A stretch of DNA of 64,000 nucleotides from Bradyrhizobium frederickii (GCF_004570865.1 NZ_SPQS01000021.1:83673-147672); one strand, 5' to 3'; shown: positions 1 to 10,722, numbered from the stretch's first letter. Notes: generated from the sequence alone by a model not told the origin. Translations and numbers: made by a program.

Positions 1-2646
<2,646 letters not shown>

Positions 2647-2717
2647 GGAGTAGCGACCAGGACTTACTGCCCCATTCGCTATTCGTCGCTCATCATTCGC
2701 GAACCTTACAGACCCGA

Positions 2718-2975
2718 CTACGGGGTCCGATTGGCGGTCACGAGGCGCGCCTCGCGGACATTCGTCTTGGTGCCGGCCTTGCGCAGGCACGAGGCCTCGA
2801 AATTGGGCCAGGCCTGCTGCGAGCAGTCCTTGCCGACGGCGCGGATATCGAGCCGGTCGCTCTTAGCCAGCGGCTGCGGCACGCTGGCTTCGACCGCCGG
2901 AGCAATGCCGGGCAGGAGCGTGAGGGCTGCGGCGACACACGCAGAGAGTGCGATCGCTGAAAGAGCCTTGATCAT
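2718..2975 (-). CDS. Small exported protein, unknown function
   Basis: An 85-residue protein with an N-terminal hydrophobic segment (residues 3-25, ending near APAVEA) typical of a Sec signal peptide. The mature part is short and holds a Cys pair (residues 51 and 63: DCSQQAWPNFEASC) that could form a disulfide. The same pattern occurs in small periplasmic proteins of Bradyrhizobium. The ATG at 2975 is chosen because the signal peptide starts there; longer versions of the frame run into the coaD antisense. It converges with gyrA and diverges from coaD. Function unknown. Confidence 0.7.
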   Translation of the reverse strand: MIKALSAIALSACVAAALTLLPGIAPAVEASVPQPLAKSDRLDIRAVGKDCSQQAWPNFEASCLRKAGTKTNVREARLVTANRTP

Positions 2976-3085
2976 TGACAGTCCCCTGTGATGTGGCCGC
3001 CTACGCCCAGTGTGCGGCCCGTCATTCGTTGGCCGGATTAGTAACCATGGCCAGTTTCCGGACGTCTTCGCCGGCGCGGGAAATG

Positions 3086-3133
3086 GTTTCGTGTCCACCC
3101 CCATTTGTTTCGTGACCGCGCTCAGGACGAAAC
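3086..3133. promoter_or_regulatory. Three GTTTCGTG-type motifs in the divergent intergenic region
   Basis: GTTTCGTGTCC (3086-3096) and GTTTCGTGACC (3107-3117) are spaced exactly 21 bp apart, two helical turns. The inverted half GGACGAAAC follows at 3125-3133. They lie between the small exported protein gene and coaD. The arrangement looks like a multi-site operator, but no regulator can be named from sequence. Confidence 0.35.
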
Positions 3134-3230
3134 AAACCGGCCATTCCCGACACGGCGGCGGGATATTGCCGGAAACGGCCGGGAACCGGCCCGGCTTGCC
3201 GGGCCGGGCCGGGCGCGGTAGGAGGGGGCT

Positions 3231-3728
3231 ATGCCGCGTATCGCCTTCTATCCCGGTTCCTTCGACCCCATCACCAACGGCCATCTGGACGTGGTCCGGC
3301 ACAGCGTGTCGCTGTGCGACAAGCTCGTGGTCGCGATCGGGGTCCATCCCGGCAAGAAGCCGCTGTTCTCGACCGAGGAGCGGCTGAAGATGCTCCATGA
3401 CGTCTGCGGGCCGGTGGCGGCCAAGGCCGGCTGCGTGCTCGAAGCCGTGACGTTCGACGATCTGTCGGTGACGTCGGCGCGCAAGCACGGCGCGACCATC
3501 ATGATTCGGGGCCTGCGGGACGGCAGCGACCTCGACTACGAGATGCAGCTCGCCGGCATGAACGAGGCGATGGCGCCGGAGGTGCACACGGTCTTCCTGC
3601 CGGCCTCGCCGATGGTCCGCCCGATCACCGCCACTTTGGTGCGCCAGATCGCCGGCATGGGCGGGGACGTTTCGACCTTCGTCCCGCCGATCGTCGCGGC
3701 CCAGCTCAAGGCAAAATTCGCCGGATAA
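3231..3728 (+). CDS. coaD: Pantetheine-phosphate adenylyltransferase
   Basis: Catalyses ATP + 4'-phosphopantetheine to dephospho-CoA, the penultimate step of CoA synthesis, in the cytoplasm. The 165 aa match the usual bacterial CoaD length. The N-terminal YPGSFDPITNGH contains the TxGH nucleotidyl-transferase signature, and a C-terminal SPMVRPITATLVRQIA segment matches the family's ISSTLVRE-like block. A GGAGG sequence lies 6 bases before the ATG. The cyclophilin gene follows 36 bases later on the same strand. Confidence 0.96.
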   Translation: MPRIAFYPGSFDPITNGHLDVVRHSVSLCDKLVVAIGVHPGKKPLFSTEERLKMLHDVCGPVAAKAGCVLEAVTFDDLSVTSARKHGATIMIRGLRDGSDLDYEMQLAGMNEAMAPEVHTVFLPASPMVRPITATLVRQIAGMGGDVSTFVPPIVAAQLKAKFAG

Positions 3729-3764
3729 CGGCGCGCGTCCTCTTCAATCTGATCCGGAGTTGTC

Positions 3765-4328
3765 ATGATCCGAATTCTCGCAGTCCTTGCCGCGCTTGTG
3801 TTCGCGGTGCCGGCGGTGGCGCAGCAATTGCCGGCCAACCTCGACAAGGCCAACGCCATCGTCATCGACAGCACCAAGGGCCGCATCGTCATCAAGCTGC
3901 GTACCGATATCGCGCCTCAGCATGCCGAGCGCATCAAGCAGCTCGCGCGCGAGGGCTACTACAACAACGTGCCGTTCCACCGCGTCATGGACGGCTTCAT
4001 GGCGCAGACCGGCGACGGCCAGAATTTCAACGGCACCGGCGGCTCGAAATATCCGAACCTGAAGCAGGAATTCTCCAAGGTGCATTTTGCCCGCGGCATC
4101 GTCGGCATGGCCCGGCGCGGCGACAGCGTCGACAGCGCCAACTCGCAGTTCTTCATCATGTTCGCCGACGGCGGCAGCCTCGATGGCCAGTACACCGTGA
4201 TCGGCGAGGTCGTGCAGGGCATGGACGTCGTCGACAAGCTGAAGAAGGCTCCGCCCGGCTCCGCCGGCGGCGCCGTGACCGATCCCGACAAGATGGTGAA
4301 GGTGCAGGTCGCCTCCGACATCAAATAG
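3765..4328 (+). CDS. Periplasmic cyclophilin-type peptidyl-prolyl isomerase
   Basis: Cis-trans isomerase acting on X-Pro bonds of exported proteins. Residues 1-20 form a signal peptide (hydrophobic core, cleavage near AVAQQ). The cyclophilin domain follows, with FHRVMDGFMAQTGDGQ (catalytic Arg), an NSQFFIMF core and a C-terminal GMDVVDKLK. At 187 aa it is typical of an exported PpiA-like protein. It lies 9 bases before the next gene and two genes before a cytoplasmic cyclophilin, so the four genes 3231-5224 look like one transcription unit. Confidence 0.92.
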   Translation: MIRILAVLAALVFAVPAVAQQLPANLDKANAIVIDSTKGRIVIKLRTDIAPQHAERIKQLAREGYYNNVPFHRVMDGFMAQTGDGQNFNGTGGSKYPNLKQEFSKVHFARGIVGMARRGDSVDSANSQFFIMFADGGSLDGQYTVIGEVVQGMDVVDKLKKAPPGSAGGAVTDPDKMVKVQVASDIK

Positions 4329-4337
4329 GAGGCAGCG

Positions 4338-4763
4338 ATGGCGCGCCGTGGCAAAAAGCTCATCGTAGCTGCTGCGGCGCTCCTGCTTGGCCTCTCCAGA
4401 GCGGCCGCCGAGGACGCGCAGGTCAACACCATCCAGGACGTCTTCCGGCATCTGCGCACCTGCTGGAAACCGCCACCGCCGAACAAGGCTCGCCCACTCG
4501 ACATCACCGTCGTCGTGAGCTTTAACCGGGCCGGAAACATTCTGGGCCATCCGAGGATTACCTATGAATCCGCGGAGGCCTCCGACAATGACCGGCTGCA
4601 ATACCGGATCGCGGTGATGGAGGCGTTGCAACGCTGCACGCCGGTGCCATTTACCGATGCAATGGCCGGCGCCGCCGCGGGACGTCCATTCGCGATCCAG
4701 TTCCGTAACCGCAAAACGTCACCTGACAAGACTTCACCCCCAACGCAAGAGAGACGAGCATGA
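4338..4763 (+). CDS. Exported TonB/TolA C-terminal-like protein
   Basis: A 141-residue protein with a signal peptide (residues 7-24, ending RAAAED). A compact domain follows, starting with a CWKPPPP-like segment and continuing with strands of the kind DITVVVSFNRAGNI and a Cys in ALQRCTPVPF. This layout (Cys-Trp-x-P, alternating strands, then ALQRC.P) is seen in TonB/TolA C-terminal-like periplasmic proteins of rhizobia. It sits between two cyclophilin genes, and its stop overlaps the next start (ATGA at 4760-4763), so translation is probably coupled. The exact role is unknown. Confidence 0.75.
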   Translation: MARRGKKLIVAAAALLLGLSRAAAEDAQVNTIQDVFRHLRTCWKPPPPNKARPLDITVVVSFNRAGNILGHPRITYESAEASDNDRLQYRIAVMEALQRCTPVPFTDAMAGAAAGRPFAIQFRNRKTSPDKTSPPTQERRA

Positions 4764-5224
4764 GCGTCACCGAAAACACCCTGATCCTCGAGACTACGCA
4801 GGGCCCCGTCACCATCGAGATGCGCCCCGACCTCGCGCCCGGCCATGTCGCCCGCATCAAGGAACTGGTCCGTGAGGGCTTCTACGACGGCATTGTGTTC
4901 CACCGGGTGATCGAGGGCTTCATGGCGCAGACCGGCTGCCCGCAGGGCACCGGCACCGGTGGCTCCGGCAAGAAGCTGAAGGCCGAGTTCAACAAGGAGC
5001 CGCATGTGCGCGGCACCGCCTCGATGGCGCGCGCCGCCAATCCCGATTCCGGCGACAGCCAGTTCTTCATCTGCTTCGACGACGCACGCTTCCTCGACAA
5101 CCAGTACACGGTGTGGGGCAAGGTCACCGAGGGCATGGAGAATGTCGACAAGATCAAGCGCGGCGAGCCGGTGCAGAACCCCGACAAGATCGTCAAGGCG
5201 CGGATGGCGGCCGACAAGGAATAA
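4760..5224 (+). CDS. ppiB: Cytoplasmic cyclophilin-type peptidyl-prolyl isomerase
   Basis: A 154-aa cyclophilin without a signal peptide, so probably the cytoplasmic PpiB. FHRVIEGFMAQTGCPQGTGTGG carries the catalytic Arg and the substrate-groove residues, DSGDSQFFICF is the hydrophobic core, and the frame ends with DKIVKARMAADKE. The ATG at 4760 overlaps the preceding stop and follows a GAGACGAGC-type ribosome site. It is clearly paralogous to the exported cyclophilin at 3765. Confidence 0.95.
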   Translation: MSVTENTLILETTQGPVTIEMRPDLAPGHVARIKELVREGFYDGIVFHRVIEGFMAQTGCPQGTGTGGSGKKLKAEFNKEPHVRGTASMARAANPDSGDSQFFICFDDARFLDNQYTVWGKVTEGMENVDKIKRGEPVQNPDKIVKARMAADKE

Positions 5225-5230
5225 GCTCGC

Positions 5231-5347
5231 GACCCTCATCCTGAGGAGCGCGGAACGCGCGTCTCGAAGGATGAAGGCCCCGCTGCTGCAGTCTGGCCTT
5301 CATGGTTCGAGACGGCGCTGCGCGCCTCCTCACCATGAGGGTCTGAC
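5231..5347. repeat. Bradyrhizobium-type palindromic intergenic repeat
   Basis: Between ppiB and queA, a CCTCATCCTGAGGAGC arm followed by GCGTCTCGAAGGATGA is mirrored by a second imperfect copy (GGTTCGAGACGGCGCTGCGC, CCTCACCATGAGG). The same words recur at 26965-27100. The structure is a large stem-loop with no coding content, typical of rhizobial repetitive palindromes. Confidence 0.7.
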
Positions 5348-5367
5348 GGCACGGCGCTGACTCCGAC

Positions 5368-6441
5368 ATGCGCACCGATCTGTTCGATTTCGACCTGCCG
5401 CCCGAGCGCATCGCGTTGCGCCCGGCAAGCCCGCGCGACTCCGCCAAGATGCTGGTCGTGGAGAACGGCGCGCTGCGCGACCAGATCGTCGCCGACCTGC
5501 CGTCATGGCTGAAGCCGGGCGACCAGCTCGTCGTCAACGACACCAAGGTGATCGCGGCGCAGCTGAACGGCCGCCGCATCGGCCGCGAGACCGAGCCCAG
5601 AATCGAGGCGACGCTGATCAAGCGGCTCGACGGCTCGCGCTGGCAGGCGCTGGTGAAGCCCGCCAAGAAGCTCGTCGCCGGCGACCGCATCCGCTTCGGC
5701 AATGAAGGCAAGGTCTGCCTGCTCGGCCATCTCGACGCCGAGGTCGATGCCAAGGGCACCGAGGGCGAGGTCACGTTGTCGTTCTCGTTCCACGGCCCGG
5801 CGCTGGACCAGGCCATCGCCGATCTCGGCAGCCCGCCGCTGCCGCCCTACATCGCCTCCAAGCGTACGCCCGACGATCAGGACCTCGCCGACTACCAGAC
5901 CATGTTCGCGGTGAACGAGGGCGCGGTCGCAGCGCCCACCGCCGGGCTGCATTTCACCCCGGCGCTGGAGCAGGCGCTGCGCGCGGGCGGCGTCGGCGTC
6001 AACCAGGTCACGCTGCATGTCGGGGCAGGGACGTTCCTGCCGGTGAAGGTCGACGACACCGAAGCCCACAAGATGCACGCCGAGTGGGGCACGATCTCGG
6101 CCGAGACGGCGGAGCGCCTCAACAGCGCCCGAAAGAATGGCGGCCGCATCATCGCCGTCGGCACCACGTCATTGCGCCTGCTCGAGAGCGCAGCGCGCGA
6201 GGATGGCACGATCCAGCCCTTCGCGGCCGAGACCGCGATCTTCATCACGCCCGGCTATCGCTTCCGCGCCGTCGATATCCTGATGACCAATTTCCACCTG
6301 CCGAAGTCGACGCTGTTCATGCTGGTGTCGGCATTCTCCGGGCTGGCGCCGATGAAGGCGGCCTATGCGCACGCCATCGCGAACAGTTACCGGTTTTATT
6401 CGTATGGGGATGCGTGTCTGCTGTTTCGGGCAGTGCCGTAG
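5368..6441 (+). CDS. queA: S-adenosylmethionine:tRNA ribosyltransferase-isomerase
   Basis: Transfers the ribosyl group of SAM to 7-aminomethyl-7-deazaguanine in tRNA, giving epoxyqueuosine. The 357 aa match full-length QueA. It starts MRTDLFDFDLPPERIA, has AAPTAGLHFT in the core, VGTTSLRLLE near the substrate site, and ends with the NSYRFYSYGD block. Its pathway partner tgt lies 4.5 kb downstream; the asd, PepSY, tetR and patatin genes separate the two. Confidence 0.97.
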   Translation: MRTDLFDFDLPPERIALRPASPRDSAKMLVVENGALRDQIVADLPSWLKPGDQLVVNDTKVIAAQLNGRRIGRETEPRIEATLIKRLDGSRWQALVKPAKKLVAGDRIRFGNEGKVCLLGHLDAEVDAKGTEGEVTLSFSFHGPALDQAIADLGSPPLPPYIASKRTPDDQDLADYQTMFAVNEGAVAAPTAGLHFTPALEQALRAGGVGVNQVTLHVGAGTFLPVKVDDTEAHKMHAEWGTISAETAERLNSARKNGGRIIAVGTTSLRLLESAAREDGTIQPFAAETAIFITPGYRFRAVDILMTNFHLPKSTLFMLVSAFSGLAPMKAAYAHAIANSYRFYSYGDACLLFRAVP

Positions 6442-6521
6442 GGTGGGTTAGCCGTAAGGCGTAACCCACCACTCGATCTCCGCGGAAGCGGAAGAGGTGG
6501 ATTACGCCTTCGCCTAAACCT
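6440..6521. repeat. Palindromic repeat between convergent queA and asd
   Basis: GGTGGGTTAGCC...GGCGTAACCCACC forms one hairpin, and a related GGTGGATTACGCCTTCGCC arm follows. The element fills the whole queA-asd gap and could act as a bidirectional terminator. Such GGGTTA/CGCC palindromes are common in Bradyrhizobium intergenic DNA. Confidence 0.6.
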
Positions 6522-6523
6522 TG

Positions 6524-7549
6524 CTACGCCATCACCCGCTGCGGCAGGAGTTCGGCGATCTGCACCGCGTTCAGCGCTGCGCCCTTGAGCAGCTGATCGG
6601 CCGCCACGAACATCGAGATCGAATGCCCGCTAGCGTCGCTGAGATCCTTGCGGATGCGGCCGACCAGGACGTCGTCCTGGCCCGAGGCGTCGATCGGCAT
6701 CGGGAAGTAGTTCTTCACGCGATCGTCGACCACCTTCACGCCGGGCGCCTGCGCCATGATGGCGCGGACCTGGTCTTCGCTGATCGGCTTCTCGCATTCG
6801 AAGGTGATGGCCTCGCAATGGGCACGCAGCACCGGCACGCGTACGCAGGTGACGCCGACGGCGATGGTGTCGTCCTCGAAGATCTTGCGGGTCTCCTTGA
6901 TGACCTTGGTCTCTTCGTCGTTGTAGCCGGTGTCGGGGTCGACGGCCGTGTTGTGGTTGAAGAGGTTGAAGGCGTAGGGATGTGGCATCACCTTCGGCGT
7001 ATAGACCTGCCCGTTGAGATTGGCGCGGGTGGATTCGACCAGCTCCTCCATCGCGGCGGCGCCGGCGCCCGAGGCGGCCTGGTAGGTCGAGATGATGACG
7101 CGCTTGATGCGGTTCTTCTGGTGGATCGGCCACAATGGCACCAGCGCGGTGATCGCCGCGCAGTTGGGGTTGGCAATGATGCCCTTGTGGTCGCGGATGC
7201 GGCTGGCGTTGATCTCGGGGATCACCAGCGGCACGTTCGGGTCCATGCGGAACGCGGAGGAGTTGTCGACCACGACCGCGCCGGCCTTGACCGCGATCGG
7301 CGCATACTTCCTGGAGATGCCGCCGCCGGCGGAGAACAGGGCGATATCGACACCTTCGAAGGACCGCTCGGTCAGCTCCTCGATCACGATATCCTTGCCG
7401 CGGAACGACACCGTCTTGCCGGCCGAGCGGGCGCTGGCGAGCGCCTTGAGCTTGCCGACGCGAAAGCCGCGCTTGTCCATGGTGGCGATGAATTCGGCGC
7501 CCACCGCACCGGTGACGCCGACAATCGCGACGACGGGATCGTTACTCAC
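6524..7549 (-). CDS. asd: Aspartate-semialdehyde dehydrogenase
   Basis: Reduces aspartyl-4-phosphate to aspartate semialdehyde, the branch metabolite for lysine/diaminopimelate, methionine and threonine. VAIVGVTGAVGAEF is the NADP-binding glycine loop, IIANPNC contains the catalytic Cys, and CVRVPVLRAHCE supplies the substrate Arg/His region. The GTG at 7549 is preferred because a GGAGGA sequence lies just upstream (TGGAGGACAAAGTG); this gives 341 aa. An in-frame ATG at 7561 (345 aa) overlaps that ribosome site and is less likely. A leader peptide and intrinsic terminator lie directly upstream, suggesting control by attenuation. Confidence 0.96.
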   Translation of the reverse strand: MSNDPVVAIVGVTGAVGAEFIATMDKRGFRVGKLKALASARSAGKTVSFRGKDIVIEELTERSFEGVDIALFSAGGGISRKYAPIAVKAGAVVVDNSSAFRMDPNVPLVIPEINASRIRDHKGIIANPNCAAITALVPLWPIHQKNRIKRVIISTYQAASGAGAAAMEELVESTRANLNGQVYTPKVMPHPYAFNLFNHNTAVDPDTGYNDEETKVIKETRKIFEDDTIAVGVTCVRVPVLRAHCEAITFECEKPISEDQVRAIMAQAPGVKVVDDRVKNYFPMPIDASGQDDVLVGRIRKDLSDASGHSISMFVAADQLLKGAALNAVQIAELLPQRVMA

Positions 7550-7583
7550 TTTGTCCTCCATTGAGATTTGCGAATGAGACAAC

Positions 7584-7615
7584 AAAAAAGCCCCGGACCA
7601 TCGAGGGCGGGGCTT
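7584..7615 (-). terminator. Intrinsic terminator in the asd leader (putative attenuator)
   Basis: On the minus strand AAGCCCCG (7615-7608), a 12-base loop and CGGGGCTT (7595-7588) form a perfect 8-bp stem followed directly by a run of T (opposite 7589-7584). It lies between the leader ORF and the asd ribosome site, so it would stop transcription before asd unless an alternative fold forms. Confidence 0.8.
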
Positions 7616-7644
7616 CGGTAGAGCTGATGCGTTCCAGTCGACGA

Positions 7645-7716
7645 CTACGCGCGCACGCCTCCCCGGGCCCCTGAGGCCGTGGTGGTTTTGGTCGTGCGTT
7701 TGGTGGTCGTGAACAT
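7645..7716 (-). CDS. Threonine-rich leader peptide of asd (putative)
   Basis: A 23-codon ORF starting MFTTTKRTTKTTTASGA and stopping at TAG 30 bases before the terminator stem. Eight of the eleven codons 3-13 are Thr (ACG/ACC), with two Lys. Thr and Lys are both end products of the pathway that asd feeds. A GGGGC segment right after the Thr run (7671-7667) is complementary to GCCCC of the terminator's 5' arm, giving a possible antiterminator pairing. The upstream ribosome site is weak. The same bases in another frame are His-rich, but that frame has no stop before asd. Confidence 0.6.
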   Translation of the reverse strand: MFTTTKRTTKTTTASGARGGVRA

Positions 7717-7808
7717 GGCGGCGACTTATGCGGGAGAGTCTTGCGGTCGTCAATGGCTTTTCGCCCCGGTCGATGCCGGGGGCGAACTCTGCCGCTATCT
7801 GGCAGCCG

Positions 7809-8411
7809 CTACTTTGCCCTGGCGCCCGGGGGCTCCAGGATGACCTCCTTGAGGTCGTCGCCGCTGATCACGACGATCGCGAAACTGAGCCGGCCGCGTT
7901 CGCGCACGAGGCCGCCGCTGATCGCCTTGCCCGAGGCCGCGCGCTCGGCAACGCGCACGGCATCCGCGAGGCGGTGCCTGATCGCACCGAGTGCTGCAAG
8001 GTTGTTGCGGTCGTCGTGGTCGAGCTCGGCGAGGGGCAGGGCAGCTTCCCCGCCGACGAGTTCGCCCGTCGCAGCGTTGATGGTGTGGCGCCAGATCCGG
8101 TCGTTTTGCAGGGTTTTGACCCGATACACCGCGACGCCGGAGCCGCCGTCAAAACTCACATCTGCGGTGGTGGCGCCGGCGTGGCGGGCTTCGGCGATCG
8201 CCATGGCCTGGCTGATCGAGACCGACGAGCTGCGGAAGCGCTCGATCTCGCGGCTGACGGCCTGGCGCTCTGCCTCGGCATCACCATCTGTGTCGCGGTG
8301 AAGCGCGGTCGGCGTGGCCGCGGTCACGGTCGCCTGCAACGGCGCGACGAGGAGCAGCGCGGGCAAGGCGATCGCGAGCAGTTGCAAGGTCCGTCGTCTG
8401 GCTGTCGTCAT
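7809..8411 (-). CDS. Exported PepSY-domain protein
   Basis: A 200-residue protein with a signal peptide (MTTARRRTLQLLAIALPALL). A single PepSY-like region around residues 60-120 contains the SISQAMAIAEARH helix and the strand pattern VYRVKTLQNDRIWRHTINAATGELVG. PepSY domains are associated with protease inhibition or redox membrane proteins, but this one is stand-alone. The ATG at 8411 is chosen because the signal peptide starts there. A palindromic operator-like site lies 173 bases upstream at 8584-8600, next to the tetR gene's 3' end. Confidence 0.8.
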   Translation of the reverse strand: MTTARRRTLQLLAIALPALLLVAPLQATVTAATPTALHRDTDGDAEAERQAVSREIERFRSSSVSISQAMAIAEARHAGATTADVSFDGGSGVAVYRVKTLQNDRIWRHTINAATGELVGGEAALPLAELDHDDRNNLAALGAIRHRLADAVRVAERAASGKAISGGLVRERGRLSFAIVVISGDDLKEVILEPPGARAK

Positions 8412-8583
8412 GTGCGAAACCTTCGGCCTGCGAGTGTGCCGGATGAACGTAAAGAATTCGCGGCCGGCCCTGGGCAAAGGCCGGCCGCGGAACGCCGCGG
8501 CGGGCTGTACCTGCCGTGACGATCGAATCGGTCCGGACCTCCTTGGGGCTGGCTTAAAAGCGGCCCGTACCGACGTATAACTA

Positions 8584-8600
8584 AACCATACCGTATCGTT
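8584..8600. promoter_or_regulatory. Palindromic TetR-type operator upstream of the PepSY gene
   Basis: AACCATACCGTATCGTT is a 17-bp palindrome of the form AACSATACSGTATSGTT with its axis at 8592. Sites of this shape are typical of TetR-family repressors. It lies in the promoter region of the PepSY gene. A related sequence occurs at 10798-10817 on the far side of the tetR-patatin pair. Confidence 0.55.
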
Positions 8601-8662
8601 CTGTTTTGGTCAATGCCGTTGCGGCGGCCCCCTTAGGGAGAGAGCGCGCGTTCACGGAATCG

Positions 8663-9445
8663 TCAGCGGGAGGAGCGGCGCCGCGCCGGGCCCTTTGCGG
8701 CGTCTCGGACCCGGTCGGCGGGACCCAGCGCGCCAGCAAGGAACAGCTTGATCGCGATACGCATGCGCTTCTCGGCCGATTTCGGCTCGAGGACCGTTCC
8801 GAAGGTCGCCATGCGGTGGGTGTGTCCGACGACCACGTCGAGAAACACCTCGGCCGCAATGGTGGTGTCCTCGACGTCGAGCGCGCCTTGCGCAACCAGA
8901 TGGTCGAAGAAGCGCGCAGTGGTGGCAACGGCCTTGAGCCAGCCTTCCTCCTTGCCGAGCTTGGCGACGTCGGGGAAGTTGATGGCCTGAGACGTCATCA
9001 TGCGGCTGAAGGCGACGGCGTCGGGACCGCAGGTGAACGAGAGCATCTCGCGCCCAATCTCGACCAGCCGCTGCTCGACCGAGATGTCGGCGGCACTGCT
9101 CAGCTGGGTCTCTGCCGCGGCCGACAGCGGCGCAAGCCAGCGCGCAATCTCGCGCCTCAGCACGGCGGCAAACAGGCCGCGCTTGTCGCCGTAGCGGGAA
9201 TAGACGGTGGGCTTGCTCACCCGGGCCGCTTCCGCGACCGCGTCGAGCGAGGTCGCGTCGAAACCGCGATCCAGGAACAGGCGGGTGGCGACCTCGATCA
9301 GCCGCTGGTCGCGCTCGATGGCGGCGGTCTTCGTCGGCCGGCCGCCGCGGGATTTCGGCACCTCGCGCCGCGGCGCTGCCGGTCTGGTCCTGGTCGCAGT
9401 CAATCCCATGCCCAATGATTCCTGCGCGTTTCTGACGTTCGTCAT
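8663..9445 (-). CDS. TetR/AcrR-family transcriptional regulator (AefR-like C-terminus)
   Basis: The helix-turn-helix region is RDQRLIEVATRLFLDRGFDATSLDAVA followed by ARVSKPTVYSRYGDKRGLF, the canonical TetR signature. It is preceded by a basic arm (RGGRPTKTAAIERD). The C-terminal ligand domain includes FSRMMTSQAINFPDVAKLG, as in AefR-like regulators. The ATG at 9445 gives 260 aa; an ATG at 9409 (AGGA upstream) is an alternative start. The gene lies 92 bases downstream of the patatin gene on the same strand, so the two may be cotranscribed. Similar operator-like sites lie on both sides of the pair. Confidence 0.93.
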   Translation of the reverse strand: MTNVRNAQESLGMGLTATRTRPAAPRREVPKSRGGRPTKTAAIERDQRLIEVATRLFLDRGFDATSLDAVAEAARVSKPTVYSRYGDKRGLFAAVLRREIARWLAPLSAAAETQLSSAADISVEQRLVEIGREMLSFTCGPDAVAFSRMMTSQAINFPDVAKLGKEEGWLKAVATTARFFDHLVAQGALDVEDTTIAAEVFLDVVVGHTHRMATFGTVLEPKSAEKRMRIAIKLFLAGALGPADRVRDAAKGPARRRSSR

Positions 9446-9537
9446 TCGCTCTATATCGCGCAGGAGCCGGGGCGTCATCGCGAATCTGGCCGAATTGGCC
9501 GTATCGTCAACGGTTTCAGCGGTTCCGTCATCGATTC

Positions 9538-10722
9538 TCACGGCAGCGTCGAGCTCCAGGCCTGGCCGGACGCGGCCTTGTCATATCCGTATTGATAGAG
9601 CGCCCGCATATAGGCGGTGTCGAACCCTTCCGACGGCGGCGCCGGGTAGTCGCGCGCGATGTAGGAGAGATGAAAGCCGAGACGGTTGCGCCTCGCGAAA
9701 TCATAGGTCGAGAAGATGATCGAGCGCGTCTGCGACTGGGTGATCGCCGACAGGCTGCGCGAGGCGACGTCGATGGTGCCGTTGGAGACGAGCTCGAAAT
9801 TGCGTTCGATCTTCTTGTTGACGAGGATGTAGATGTCGAATTTCGCACTGCTCGGCAGTCGGCTGCCCTGGAACAGCAGGGCTTCCGGCAGCGTCAGCAC
9901 CGGCGCGGTCACGCCGCCGTCGACATGCATCTCCTGAAACTTGCGGCCCTGGCCCTCGGCGTCGATCATGATCGGCGGAAACACCAGGGGAATGCTGGCG
10001 GAGGCCGCCATCACGTCGCGAAACAGCTTGAGCGCCTCGGGCGTGCCGACGGCGGCGATCTTGCCCATGTCCCAGATCGCGGTGCGTTGGGTGTCGAGAT
10101 CGGTCGTCACGATCAGCAGCTTTCGCCCCTTGGCGTTTTCGCGCGCGACCTGCGCCAGAATCTCCGGCCCGACAAAGCGTGCGACCAGCTCGCGCAGCCG
10201 CGTGTTGCCGAACAGGCCGGATCCGAACAGCACGCGCATGATGCTGGGATCGTTCAGCAGGCTCTCCGCGATGCCGGAGGTGTAGACCTCCTTCAGGGTG
10301 TCGTCATATTGCGGGCCGAGGAACGCAAACGGCGCCATCAGGCCGCCGGTGCTGACGCCCGAGACCACGGAGAAGGTGGGGCGGGTTCTCGCCGCGGTCC
10401 AGCCGTTGAGCACGCCGACGCCGTAGGCGCCATCGGCGCCGCCGCCGGAGAGCGCCAGATAGGACTTCGTCGCGGTGCTGATGTCCTTGTCGAAGCTGAA
10501 TTTCGTGACGGGGTCGTCGGCGTAGCGCCTGAGGCCATCGATCTCGAGCACGCGCGATGTGCTGGCTTCGTTGGCCGTGTAGGGCGTGCGGGGCAGGGAG
10601 GTGCAGGCGGCGAGCGCCAGGCTGCACGTCAGGACCAGGATGCCGGTCAGGCGGCCGGTTGCGCGCCTGATCCGGTCGTACGGGCGGCCGGAGAGGTCAG
10701 TCGAACAGGAAGGAAGCAGCAT
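9538..10722 (-). CDS. Patatin-like phospholipase, lipoprotein
   Basis: A 394-residue predicted lipid-anchored acyl hydrolase. The lipobox is LALAAC, with Cys near residue 40. Patatin motifs occur in order: SGGGADGAYGVG (oxyanion hole), GVSTG (nucleophile Ser in GxSxG) and VDGGV (catalytic Asp), which form the Ser-Asp dyad. The ATG at 10722 places an Arg-rich n-region before the hydrophobic stretch; ATGs at 10746 and 10764 are alternatives. An operator-like site lies upstream at 10798. The substrate cannot be inferred. Confidence 0.92.
   Translation of the reverse strand: MLLPSCSTDLSGRPYDRIRRATGRLTGILVLTCSLALAACTSLPRTPYTANEASTSRVLEIDGLRRYADDPVTKFSFDKDISTATKSYLALSGGGADGAYGVGVLNGWTAARTRPTFSVVSGVSTGGLMAPFAFLGPQYDDTLKEVYTSGIAESLLNDPSIMRVLFGSGLFGNTRLRELVARFVGPEILAQVARENAKGRKLLIVTTDLDTQRTAIWDMGKIAAVGTPEALKLFRDVMAASASIPLVFPPIMIDAEGQGRKFQEMHVDGGVTAPVLTLPEALLFQGSRLPSSAKFDIYILVNKKIERNFELVSNGTIDVASRSLSAITQSQTRSIIFSTYDFARRNRLGFHLSYIARDYPAPPSEGFDTAYMRALYQYGYDKAASGQAWSSTLP

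Noticed and set aside
7645..7716. His-rich reading of the asd leader as a histidine attenuator
   Set aside because: That frame has no stop before asd and histidine is unrelated to the pathway, whereas the Thr-rich frame has its own stop just before the terminator.
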